A DNA stretch of 64,000 nt from 2-02-FULL-55-14 sp964534125. GTDB lineage: Bacteria; Bacteroidota; Ignavibacteria; UBA10030. The translations under genes were made by a program, and so were the position numbers. The notes beneath the pieces are model-generated. The model searched no databases. It was given only the letters and a program-made list of their open reading frames with translations, and was not told where the DNA came from. Shown in pieces: positions 1 through 7,156 of the stretch. How positions within the stretch are numbered: the stretch's first letter is position 1; each line of letters starts with the position of its first letter. The stretch covers positions 72,541-136,540 of the forward strand of contig CAZHOJ010000009.1 of the NCBI GenBank assembly GCA_964534125.1, read 5' to 3'.

Positions 1-575
1 TTGGCGAGTGTGTTGATGCGAATGCCAAACCACGCGACGGAGTAGCTGCCGGCCATGCCGACAAGGCTGAAGAAGAGGATAACCGCGACCTTGAATGCGG
101 GGAAACCGCGCAGGACCTCGCCGGAAGAGGGGTCTATGCCCGCGACAGCGAGCCATCCAAAGTACACGAGAACGATCGTACCGATGAACGCCCAGAGCAC
201 CAGGAGGAATTTCCCCTGCTGGAGCAGATAGGTCTTGCACGTCTCGTAAATGAGGTTGGAGACCTCGCCCATCGCATGGTGCACCGGAAGCCGCTTGAGC
301 TGAGCATAGGTGATGATGCCAAAGAGCCCCCCCAGCGCAGAGATGAGAAGGCCGAACAGCAGGAGTGTATGCCCGTCAATACCGCCGGCAAAGGAGACGA
401 TGCTGAGATCAGGCAGGACGAGACTTGCCTCACCGCCGCCACGATGCTGAACGGCTGCCTGCTCCGTTGGGGATGGAGAGGTGTCGGCATGAACCTGAGC
501 CTGTACGGGAACGATCGTACAAACGAGTACGCATACGAACGCGAAAAGCGTTCGTCGGGCAGAGAAGAATGTCAT
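1..575 (-). CDS. hppA: Membrane-bound proton/sodium-pumping pyrophosphatase, N-terminal part (runs off window)
   Basis: This is the first 191 codons of a membrane pyrophosphatase, which couples PPi hydrolysis to H+ or Na+ export. The start ATG is at 573-575. The frame stays open to the window edge, so the C-terminal three quarters, including the catalytic loops and the residue deciding K+ dependence, are not visible. What is visible: a long hydrophobic signal-like N-terminus, a polar linker rich in Pro, Thr and Gln, a transmembrane helix near residues 60-80, the segment with YAQLKRLPVHHAMGEVS, a further helix, and the family stretch SYSVAWFGIRINTLA at the end. The extra N-terminal segment before the first helix is common in FCB-group PPases. 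Pump ion specificity cannot be decided. A PPi-type phosphofructokinase at 37757-38917 fits a PPi-using metabolism. Confidence 0.88.
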   Translation of the reverse strand, partial: MTFFSARRTLFAFVCVLVCTIVPVQAQVHADTSPSPTEQAAVQHRGGGEASLVLPDLSIVSFAGGIDGHTLLLFGLLISALGGLFGIITYAQLKRLPVHHAMGEVSNLIYETCKTYLLQQGKFLLVLWAFIGTIVLVYFGWLAVAGIDPSSGEVLRGFPAFKVAVILFFSLVGMAGSYSVAWFGIRINTLA

Positions 576-1125
576 GAGAGCCTCAGGAAATATGTGTTTG
601 GCCTTGAACGGTCAAAGGTAGCCAAACATCTTCTTATGAACGAATGCTCAGTTCAGAATTCTGACGGGGATCACACCGGACTGACCGGCGAGGAAGCGAG
701 ATTCACGGATTCTCAGTTCTTGTAAGGGGAGGGAGCTCGATGGCTCTATGCAGGTTCTTTTTGAACCGTTTCGAAGTGTCATACGGAAGTTGTGCTGCTC
801 CGTTCCTCGTCCGAGGGATCTTGATGACGGCATGCTGACCTCACGTCTTTCTGCGGGATGTCGGACAGTGTCCGGACTTCCGGGGGGTGGGGTATGAGCG
901 AGCGTCCTCCGCGCATGACTGCCCCGATTTCCCTTCGACGAACGCATTGTGCCGCTGCAATCATCGAGAGATGTTGCTGCTCGGGTACTGTCATGGACGA
1001 GCGCAATCGGTTTTCTTATTTTCTTCTAATGCCGCAGCATCGTCTATTTCTTTTGCCGAAAACTCTCTACATTTGGTCCACGACATCCACTATTTTCCCA
1101 TCCACATTTCATCGAAAGCACTGTT
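576..1125. other. Intergenic region without a supported gene
   Basis: About 550 bases lie between the divergent pyrophosphatase and DUF2135 lipoprotein genes. Short open frames exist on both strands but none has recognisable domain content, a good ribosome binding site or plausible composition. It presumably holds the two divergent promoters; I could not fix them to a position. Confidence 0.5.
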
Positions 1126-1989
1126 ATGAAGATCCAGCTTCTCACGATCCTGCTGATGATCGGCCTCGTTCTCATTCAGGACTGCAAGAAAGATGACGAA
1201 GGTCCGACTGAGCCGGAGACCCCGGTTGCCATAAATCCGAGCGATGCGAATGCGTTGGCGGGAGTTCTCGTGATCCCCGGCGCTCAGGCGAATGCGGGAA
1301 ATGCCCCCGCACCGTCCGGTACTCCGGATGCTCCCGTGATCAGCGGCGGACAGACCTCGACCCAGTCCTCGAACGGCAGCACGGCACAGTTCCCGTTCAC
1401 GTATAGCACCCAATCCAATGTCGCAGGCTGCTATGTTCAGGTCGTGGGTGCCGGATCGTACTTCAACGTTCCGTACAGCGCCAGTTCGGGTACGAGCGGC
1501 CAGATCGTCATCCCGGTCACCATACCGACGAACGTCAGCGGCGGTTCTTTCGGCCTGACATACTGCGTCTATAACTCCTCCGGCCTTGTCAGCAACTATA
1601 TCACGACCAACGTCGCGGTGCTCCAGCTCGGGACAGGTACCGTCCAGGTCTCTCTTTCATGGGATGCGACTCCGGACATCGATCTGTATGTCACAGATCC
1701 CACCGGGGAGGAGATCAGCTACATGAACACGGTCGCCCAGAGCGGCGGAGAGCTTGATCGTGATGATACGGATGGCTTCGGTCCGGAGAACATCTTCTGG
1801 GCTCAGACCGCACCCGATGGGACCTATAAGGTCGAGGTCGACTACTTCAGCGGTTCCGTGCCGACGAATTATGTCGTCACCGTGAACGCGGTCGGCAGCT
1901 CGAGGACCTACAACGGATCGCTCAGCAGCGGGAAGGTGCTCGTGGTGAACTTCACGAAGAGCGGCAACGCGGTGTCATTCGATCGGTAA
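1126..1989 (+). CDS. DUF2135 (YfaP-like) domain lipoprotein
   Basis: A 287-aa exported protein. The N-terminus has a hydrophobic core followed by Cys and Lys-Lys-Asp-Asp, the Cys-plus-acidic pattern of surface lipoproteins in this phylum, although the residues just before the Cys (IQD) are a poor lipobox. Residues about 30-75 are a Pro/Ala/Asn-rich linker. About 75-165 looks like an Ig-like beta domain. About 170-287 matches the DUF2135 fold, with the hallmarks LSWDATPDIDLYVTDPTGEE, GGELDRDDTDGFGPEN and YKVEVDYFSG. The acidic stretch is probably a metal-binding loop. The function of DUF2135 proteins is unknown; cell-surface location is inferred from the signal. The gene stands alone and is followed by a terminator. 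Confidence 0.78.
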   Translation: MKIQLLTILLMIGLVLIQDCKKDDEGPTEPETPVAINPSDANALAGVLVIPGAQANAGNAPAPSGTPDAPVISGGQTSTQSSNGSTAQFPFTYSTQSNVAGCYVQVVGAGSYFNVPYSASSGTSGQIVIPVTIPTNVSGGSFGLTYCVYNSSGLVSNYITTNVAVLQLGTGTVQVSLSWDATPDIDLYVTDPTGEEISYMNTVAQSGGELDRDDTDGFGPENIFWAQTAPDGTYKVEVDYFSGSVPTNYVVTVNAVGSSRTYNGSLSSGKVLVVNFTKSGNAVSFDR

Positions 1990-2015
1990 TATCGTTCGAC
2001 GGGCTTTGCCCTTTT

Positions 2016-2048
2016 AGCCCCGGTTCTGCCGGGCCTTTTTTGTTTTTT
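2016..2048 (+). terminator. Rho-independent terminator after the DUF2135 gene
   Basis: A GC-rich stem (AGCCCCGG / CCGGGCC with one mismatch) with a short loop is followed by two T-runs. It lies 27 nt after the stop codon. Confidence 0.7.
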
Positions 2049-2280
2049 CAGTATTGAGAAAGCAGGATTCTGGACCCGGCAATTGTGGGATGGTGAGACG
2101 ATGGAGGTCGCTTTTGGTGCTGGTCGGATATCGTTGACTTTGGTTCGCCAATTGAACAATCTATCGGAGGAACCTCTCGCCAGCTCCGCCACATTGCGAA
2201 GAAGAGTACGCTCTTCCCCCTTTGTGTGCTCCGCGAGCTTTGCGAGAGGTGTAGGTGGACATACCCCCGGAGGTGCCGCC

Positions 2281-3324
2281 ATGCGTACCCTCGATCCCCG
2301 TACCCTTCATCAGTTCCGCGAGATCCTCGATTCCATCGCCTCTGCCCGTGAGCATGAGTACGCCTTCCATCTGATAGTCGACAGGATCGAGCGTCTGTTC
2401 AAATGTCAGACAGTCGCCATTCTCATCGTCGACCCTGCATCCGAGTATCTCGTCATCGAAAGCAGCTACAACATCTCTCATACATACTACAAGTCGTACA
2501 GGCGGAAGATTGCCACGGGAGCAGTGGGAGAATTGTTGTGGACGGGCGTGCCGGTGCTGGTCAATGATGACAGCGCGGATCCCGGGCGCGCAGAACAGTT
2601 CCGGCTCGAGCATCCCTTTGGGTCGTGCATCGCCGTTCAGATGAGCAGTGACCACCGCCCTGTGGGATATCTGTATCTCGACAGCACGCGAAGAGACGAG
2701 TTCACGGAGGATGATGTTGAGCTGCTCCGGTTCTTTGCCGATATGGCTGCCATCGCATACACCAATGCGAGGCTGCATGAGCAGGTCTCGAGGCTGGACA
2801 CGGTCGACAAGGAATCAGGGATGGACAAGTATGCGCCGTTCCTCAACAGGCTGGAGGAGGCGGTCGAGAAGGCGACCCACGCGAACGAACGGTTCACGGT
2901 CGTCATCGGGGATGTCGACAACTTCAAGGAGATCTCGAACGTCCATGGGCACGGGACATCCGGTCGGCTGCTGAAGGAGCTTGGGTCGCTCCTCCGCACC
3001 GAAGTGCGCGTCGAGGATGCGCTTGCACGGTTCGGTCCTGACGAGTTCATCATCCTGCGGCCGAGTCACGACCTGGATGATGGCATAAGGTTCGCGAAGG
3101 CGGTCCGTCAGTCGATCGAGCAGGCTTCGTTCGTCGATGGGAGGATCAGAACGACCGTGAGCATGGGCGTCGCATGTTTTCCGTCGAACGGAAGGTCCGC
3201 GGACGAGCTCCTGCTGACCGCAAAGAAGGCCCTGTTCGAGGCTCAGCGGTCGGGCCGGAACAGTGTGTATCACTACCCGTCCATCTGGTATGAGAGCCAC
3301 AGGCCCGTACGGGATACGGATTGA
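2281..3324 (+). CDS. GAF domain protein with degenerate GGDEF domain
   Basis: A soluble 347-aa signalling protein. The frame is open further upstream, but the start at 2281 is chosen because a GGAGG Shine-Dalgarno lies just before it and the upstream residues are low-complexity and Arg/Ser-rich. Residues about 25-165 form a GAF sensor domain. About 185-340 form a GGDEF-like domain. The catalytic signature reads GPDEF (252-256) in place of GGDEF, and the substrate-binding region (DVDNFKEISN, HGHGTSG) lacks the usual ND and GD residues. Diguanylate cyclase activity is therefore doubtful; it may be a c-di-GMP or GTP sensing pseudo-enzyme. It has no membrane segment and no obvious operon partner. 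Confidence 0.8.
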   Translation: MRTLDPRTLHQFREILDSIASAREHEYAFHLIVDRIERLFKCQTVAILIVDPASEYLVIESSYNISHTYYKSYRRKIATGAVGELLWTGVPVLVNDDSADPGRAEQFRLEHPFGSCIAVQMSSDHRPVGYLYLDSTRRDEFTEDDVELLRFFADMAAIAYTNARLHEQVSRLDTVDKESGMDKYAPFLNRLEEAVEKATHANERFTVVIGDVDNFKEISNVHGHGTSGRLLKELGSLLRTEVRVEDALARFGPDEFIILRPSHDLDDGIRFAKAVRQSIEQASFVDGRIRTTVSMGVACFPSNGRSADELLLTAKKALFEAQRSGRNSVYHYPSIWYESHRPVRDTD

Positions 3325-3347
3325 TCCGGCAGTCCCGGCTGGCGCGT

Positions 3348-4832
3348 TCAAAGGATCTGATGCTCGAACACTTTGCGGAAGTGGAACCCGTAGATCATGA
3401 GGGTGATGGCATGCGGGAAGAGCCGTGGACGCGTGAACATTGACCAGAAGAATATCTTCCAGTAATAGACCCGTTCCCTTCCGATCACACCCAGGAGTAC
3501 GATCGATTTCATGAGTGCCCGCATCTGCGGCAGGCGGACGTACCGCGACCGCGAACGGGGAGGTGAGAACTCTGACAGGAACTTCTTCACCCGTGCATAG
3601 TATTCCTTGGGCGTGTAGATCGAGCGGAGGATGGAGCGGTATCCCTCGAGAAGTTTCTCCCGGTCCATCGCCGGAATGAAGTTCAGCGACCCATCTGTGT
3701 TCACTCCTGTGAACGTCTCCAGTAGCCGCCCCTCCGATTGCAGGCGTTTATAGAGTTTCGTCCCACGCGGCGCATTGAGCAGACCGACCATCGCTGTCGC
3801 GATGCCACTTTCCTGGATGAACCGTACCATCTGTTCGAAGATGTTCTCGGGATCCTTGTCGAATCCCACAATGAAACCTCCCTGCACTTCCAGGCCTGCC
3901 TGCTGGATCGTCCGGATGCTTTCAAGCAGGTCCCGGTTCCGGTTATGCGTCTTGTGGCATTCCTGCAGGCTCTCGTCGCTCGGTGATTCGATCCCGACGA
4001 AGACGACGTTGAAGCCGGCCGAGACCATCATGCGGAGCAGCTCGGGGTCGTCAGCCAGGTTGATGGAGGCCTCCGTGCCGAAAGTGAACGGATGGCCATG
4101 CTCCTCCATCCAGGAAGCCATCGCCGGCAGGAGCTCCGTCTTGAGGGCCCGCCTGTTCCCGATGAAATTGTCGTCCACCACGAACACATGGCCGCGCCAG
4201 CCGGTGGCGAAGATGCCATCCAGCTCCCGCGTGATCTGCTCCGGCCGTTTCGTGCGAGGTCTCCGTCCATAGAGCACTGTGATGTCGCAGAATTCGCAGT
4301 CGTACGGACAACCGCGGGAGTACTGGAGGCTCATCGAGGCATAGCGGCGGCGGTCGAGAAGGCTCCAGCGGGGCAGAGGCGTGTGCGTGACGTCCGCGAA
4401 GTCTGTTGTCGTGTACATCCGGGCCGGTGCGCCCTTCGCCAGGTCGGCAAGGAACTGCGGGAGAGTGATCTCGGCCTCGTTCAGCACGAAGTGATCGACC
4501 CCTTCGAACTCATCGTGTGCCGATGTGAACATCGGTCCGCCCGCGACCACCGTCCGTCCAAGCTCGTTGCAGCGTGCGATGACGCTTCGTGCTGATTCTG
4601 CCTGAGCCGACATCCCGCCGATGTACACGTGGTCCGCCCAGAGAAGGTCCTTCTCCCCTAATGTGCGGCTGTTCATGTCGACCAGGCGTACGTTCCAATC
4701 CTTCGGGAGCAGCGCTGCGACGGTCAGAAGGCCGAGGGGAGGATGCGATGCGCGTTTCGAAACGAACTTCAAAGCGTACGTGAAGCTCCAGAAGGTGTGT
4801 GGATATTCCGGATTGACGAGGAGGATGTTCAT
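3348..4832 (-). CDS. Cobalamin-binding radical SAM protein, DUF4070 (HpnP-like) family
   Basis: A 494-aa enzyme with an N-terminal Rossmann-like B12-binding domain (about 1-135, starting MNILLVNPEYP), a radical SAM core, and a C-terminal DUF4070-type extension. The 4Fe-4S cluster Cys triad CxxxCxxC is seen in SRGCPYDCEFCD (Cys175, 179, 182). The motif GGFIVGFD and the DUF4070 tail place it with hopanoid C-2 methylase HpnP and relatives, which methylate unactivated carbons. No hopanoid cyclase is present in the window, so the substrate is not known. The downstream neighbour is convergent (stop at 3324), so it is probably transcribed alone or with the symporter remnant behind it. Confidence 0.82.
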   Translation of the reverse strand: MNILLVNPEYPHTFWSFTYALKFVSKRASHPPLGLLTVAALLPKDWNVRLVDMNSRTLGEKDLLWADHVYIGGMSAQAESARSVIARCNELGRTVVAGGPMFTSAHDEFEGVDHFVLNEAEITLPQFLADLAKGAPARMYTTTDFADVTHTPLPRWSLLDRRRYASMSLQYSRGCPYDCEFCDITVLYGRRPRTKRPEQITRELDGIFATGWRGHVFVVDDNFIGNRRALKTELLPAMASWMEEHGHPFTFGTEASINLADDPELLRMMVSAGFNVVFVGIESPSDESLQECHKTHNRNRDLLESIRTIQQAGLEVQGGFIVGFDKDPENIFEQMVRFIQESGIATAMVGLLNAPRGTKLYKRLQSEGRLLETFTGVNTDGSLNFIPAMDREKLLEGYRSILRSIYTPKEYYARVKKFLSEFSPPRSRSRYVRLPQMRALMKSIVLLGVIGRERVYYWKIFFWSMFTRPRLFPHAITLMIYGFHFRKVFEHQIL

Positions 4833-4961
4833 CAGGGACTCCTTCTCCGCCGGGGAAGGGTGCGAGAGGGGAGGATGGCGGTACCGACAGTGTACGGGAT
4901 TTCGGGGAGAGAAGTTGTCGCCGGTGGGCGAAGGTCGAAAAACGCCCGGATGAGAGGGTGT

Positions 4962-5510
4962 TCAGGGCCCGTTGGCGGGCGTGCTGGACCGGTCTCCTTT
5001 GCGCAGGAACAGCACAAAGGCCGCGAATGCCCCGGAGAGGGAGAGAAGATAGCTCAGTTCAAAGCGTATCGCGTAGTGGCCGATCACCCAAAGCACGGCT
5101 CCCGTGATCAGGGCCGCAAGAGCGCTCCGTTCCGTGCCGATCCAGGAGTACATCCCGAAGATGAAGGTCACGAAGATGCCCGCACTTCCGAACGGAGCGG
5201 CATCCTTGACCAGATCATACACCCCCTCTGCATACATCGCAAGCACATATGCGATGATGCCAAGCCCGACCACTGCCCATCGCTCGATCCGGACCTTCGT
5301 GCCTTCATCATTGATCCGTCGTGCCGTCATCAGGACGTTGTGAGACAGCAGGGCCGATGCTCCAAGCAGTGAGCTGTCAACGGTGGAAAGGATCGCCGAA
5401 ACAAGGGCGCCGGCGAAGATGACATACATCGCTGTCGGAAGATACTCCTGGGCCATCAGCGGAAGGATCCTCTCGCTGTCCTGGAGGCCCGGGAACAGCG
5501 AGAAGCCACA
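4962..5510 (-). pseudogene. Sodium/solute symporter (SSF), C-terminal remnant
   Basis: About 180 codons match only the C-terminal third of an SSF transporter (usual length about 500 aa). Visible is LFPGLQDSERILPLMAQEYLP followed by the conserved AGALVSAILSTVDSSLLGAS segment and four hydrophobic helices ending in a charged tail. Reading upstream from about 5510 the similarity ends, and the frame meets a stop codon at 5538-5540. No start codon with a ribosome binding site precedes the homologous part; the first internal ATG (5454-5456) sits inside a conserved helix region. The N-terminal two thirds are missing, so this is read as a truncated, inactive gene. Confidence 0.72.
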
Positions 5511-5713
5511 AGGATGCCGGAGATCGTGGCGTTCACGTTACCGGGATAGAGGGGGAGGGGGTCATCAGACGCCGATAAATATTTGAATGGATGCCAAAGA
5601 TTCAAGGATGCAGACAGCAATATCCACTTTCTCCTGCCCAGATTTTCTGCTACCTTTCTTGACCGGATGTCAGCAAATCACAAGACCACCACGACACATC
5701 AGACGACTTTTCC

Positions 5714-6484
5714 ATGAGATCTCCGATAATCCTTTGGACGTTCGCTGTTCTGCTCACCCTCAGCTCCGCCGTCTATCAACGGCTGACCGGTCCGACCTAT
5801 CCGCTTCGCGGAGAGGTCGTGCTCAATGGGACCAGCATCCCTTTCACGATGGAGCGTAGTTATTCCTCCTCCCAGGATGCCCCCGTTTTTGTCGAGGTCC
5901 CCGACTCGGGGTATGCCGGCCTCGTGCGATGGAGGTATCTTGGGTCTGATGACCCCTGGAACGAGATACCCATGACGTATGTCGGAGGGACTGTCCGTGC
6001 TGACATTCCGACGCAGGTCCCCCTGACAAAGCTGGAATACACGGTCGAGCTCTTCAGGGACTCCACGGAGATCGCAACCATCCCTGCAGAAGGGATGATC
6101 CCGATCCGATTCAAGGGGGATGTTCCGCTGTGGGTCATCATTCCGCACGTGATCGCAATGTTCATCGCAATGCTGTTCTCCACGCGTGCCGGCCTTGAGA
6201 TCATCGCGAAGGAGCCTGCTTTCACAAAGCTCACATACTGGACCGTGGGCAGCTTGCTCGTCGGTGGCTTTATCTTTGGCCCGCTGATGACCTACTATGC
6301 CTTCGGGGAGTGGTGGACGGGCTGGCCGATCGGGGACGATGTGACGGACAGCAAAACGCTGGTGGCGCTCCTCGCCTGGCTGCCGCCGCTCGGGCTGCTC
6401 AGGAAGCCCCAATACCTGAAATGGGCCGTCCTGTTTGCGGCATTGGTGATGTTCGGGGTCTTCCTGATACCGCACAGCATTTAG
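5714..6484 (+). CDS. Membrane protein of unknown function with exported beta-rich domain
   Basis: A 256-aa protein I do not recognise as a named family. Residues 1-20 are a signal or anchor helix. About 25-135 are a polar, beta-rich region (for example GEVVLNGTSIPF and VRWRYLGSDDPW) predicted outside the cytoplasm. From about 138 there are four hydrophobic helices with charged turns, ending HSI. The stop is TAG at 6482-6484. It stands alone, with heptamer repeats and a small gene following. The role is unknown; the layout of an exported beta domain plus four C-terminal helices suggests a sensor or accessory membrane protein. Confidence 0.7.
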   Translation: MRSPIILWTFAVLLTLSSAVYQRLTGPTYPLRGEVVLNGTSIPFTMERSYSSSQDAPVFVEVPDSGYAGLVRWRYLGSDDPWNEIPMTYVGGTVRADIPTQVPLTKLEYTVELFRDSTEIATIPAEGMIPIRFKGDVPLWVIIPHVIAMFIAMLFSTRAGLEIIAKEPAFTKLTYWTVGSLLVGGFIFGPLMTYYAFGEWWTGWPIGDDVTDSKTLVALLAWLPPLGLLRKPQYLKWAVLFAALVMFGVFLIPHSI

Positions 6485-6493
6485 GACGACTGC

Positions 6494-6528
6494 GGATTGC
6501 GGAATGCGGAATGCGGATTGTGGATTGA
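6494..6528. repeat. Degenerate heptamer tandem repeat (GGATTGC type)
   Basis: Five consecutive 7-base units read GGATTGC, GGAATGC, GGAATGC, GGATTGT, GGATTGA. The array begins 10 nt after a stop codon and has no coding role. Confidence 0.8.
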
Positions 6529-6554
6529 AAGTGTCTTAACAGATCATTACGATT

Positions 6555-6582
6555 CACTGTTCACGGTTCACTGTTCACTTCC
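6555..6582. repeat. Degenerate heptamer tandem repeat (CACTGTT type)
   Basis: Four consecutive 7-base units read CACTGTT, CACGGTT, CACTGTT, CACTTCC. The array ends 13 nt before the start codon of the next gene, so it lies in the 5' leader or promoter of that gene. Confidence 0.75.
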
Positions 6583-6595
6583 TCAAGGTGTTACC

Positions 6596-6919
6596 ATGGC
6601 CTACACCTACGAAGAACTGAGTAAAATGACCTCCGCCCAGCTCAAGGACCTTGCTCATCAGCAGGGATCCGAGGAGCTCAAAGGCGTGGCCACGCTGCAC
6701 AAAGAGAAGATCCTTCCCCTGCTGTGCAAGGTTCTGGGCGTCGAGGTCCCTCACCACCACGTTGAAGGGATCGACAAGGGAAATATCAAGAAGCAGATCC
6801 GGGAGCTGAAGAAAAAAAGGGATGAGATCCTCGCGGAGAAGAAGGAGAAGGAAGAGCTGAAGAAGGTCCGTGAACAGATCCACGGACTGAAGCGTGAGCT
6901 CCGGAGACATATGGTGTGA
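6596..6919 (+). CDS. Small basic protein with Rho N-terminal-like helical domain
   Basis: A 107-aa cytoplasmic protein. The start at 6596 follows AAGGTG at good spacing; a longer upstream frame is just the translated repeats. Residues 1-50 (TYEELSKMTSAQLKDLAHQQ and the following KGVATLHKEK) resemble the Rho_N / SAP-like helix-extended-loop-helix nucleic-acid-binding fold. Residues about 65-107 form a highly charged Lys/Glu/Arg coiled coil. A nucleic-acid-binding role is inferred from this, not proven. It is flanked by heptamer repeat arrays on both sides. Confidence 0.75.
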   Translation: MAYTYEELSKMTSAQLKDLAHQQGSEELKGVATLHKEKILPLLCKVLGVEVPHHHVEGIDKGNIKKQIRELKKKRDEILAEKKEKEELKKVREQIHGLKRELRRHMV

Positions 6920-6924
6920 GAGAA

Positions 6925-6959
6925 CAGTAGGCAGTATGCAGTAGTCAGTCGTCAGCCAA
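6925..6959. repeat. Degenerate heptamer tandem repeat (CAGTNNN type)
   Basis: Five 7-base units read CAGTAGG, CAGTATG, CAGTAGT, CAGTCGT, CAGCCAA. The array starts 5 nt after the stop codon of the small Rho_N-like gene. The same CAGTNNN motif recurs, reverse-complemented, at 12242-12290. Confidence 0.8.
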
Positions 6960-6963
6960 TAAC

Positions 6964-7015
6964 AAAGGCTGGTGAGGGAAGCGATTCTATGACGATCGCG
7001 ACCGCACCAGCCTTT
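6964..7015 (+). terminator. Long hairpin, probable terminator
   Basis: An 11-bp stem AAAGGCTGGTG / CACCAGCCTTT encloses a loop with its own GCGAT / ATCGC stem. It follows the Rho_N-like gene; the T-run is short (TTT, then CCATT). Confidence 0.5.
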
Positions 7016-7036
7016 CCATTTGATGATCCGCGATAC

Positions 7037-7150
7037 CGGGCTGAACTGCACCGAAGGCGTCAGCCTGAGGCTCCAGCGACGCGTTCAATCAATACAATCC
7101 GGCAACGGGCTAGGCTGCACCTTCGGTGACAGCCTCAGCCCTGTTGCCGG
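7037..7150. repeat. Pair of related palindromic elements
   Basis: Two imperfect copies of a roughly 37-nt block begin CGGGCT and share CTGCACC and CAGCCT (7037-7073 and 7106-7142). The second sits inside a long hairpin: CCGGCAACGGGCT at 7099-7111 pairs with AGCCCTGTTGCCGG at 7137-7150, with a nested GGCTG / CAGCC stem. It lies just after the stop of the tricorn-type gene on the minus strand and could end its transcript. Confidence 0.55.
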
Positions 7151-7156
7151 GAAGAT

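Noticed and set aside
2083..2280. Longer N-terminus for the GAF-GGDEF protein
   Set aside because: Upstream residues are low-complexity and lack a ribosome binding site, whereas 2281 has GGAGG at proper spacing.
6494..6959. Heptamer arrays as a CRISPR or coding repeat
   Set aside because: Units are 7 nt without spacers, there are no cas genes, and the translated frames have no sensible protein.
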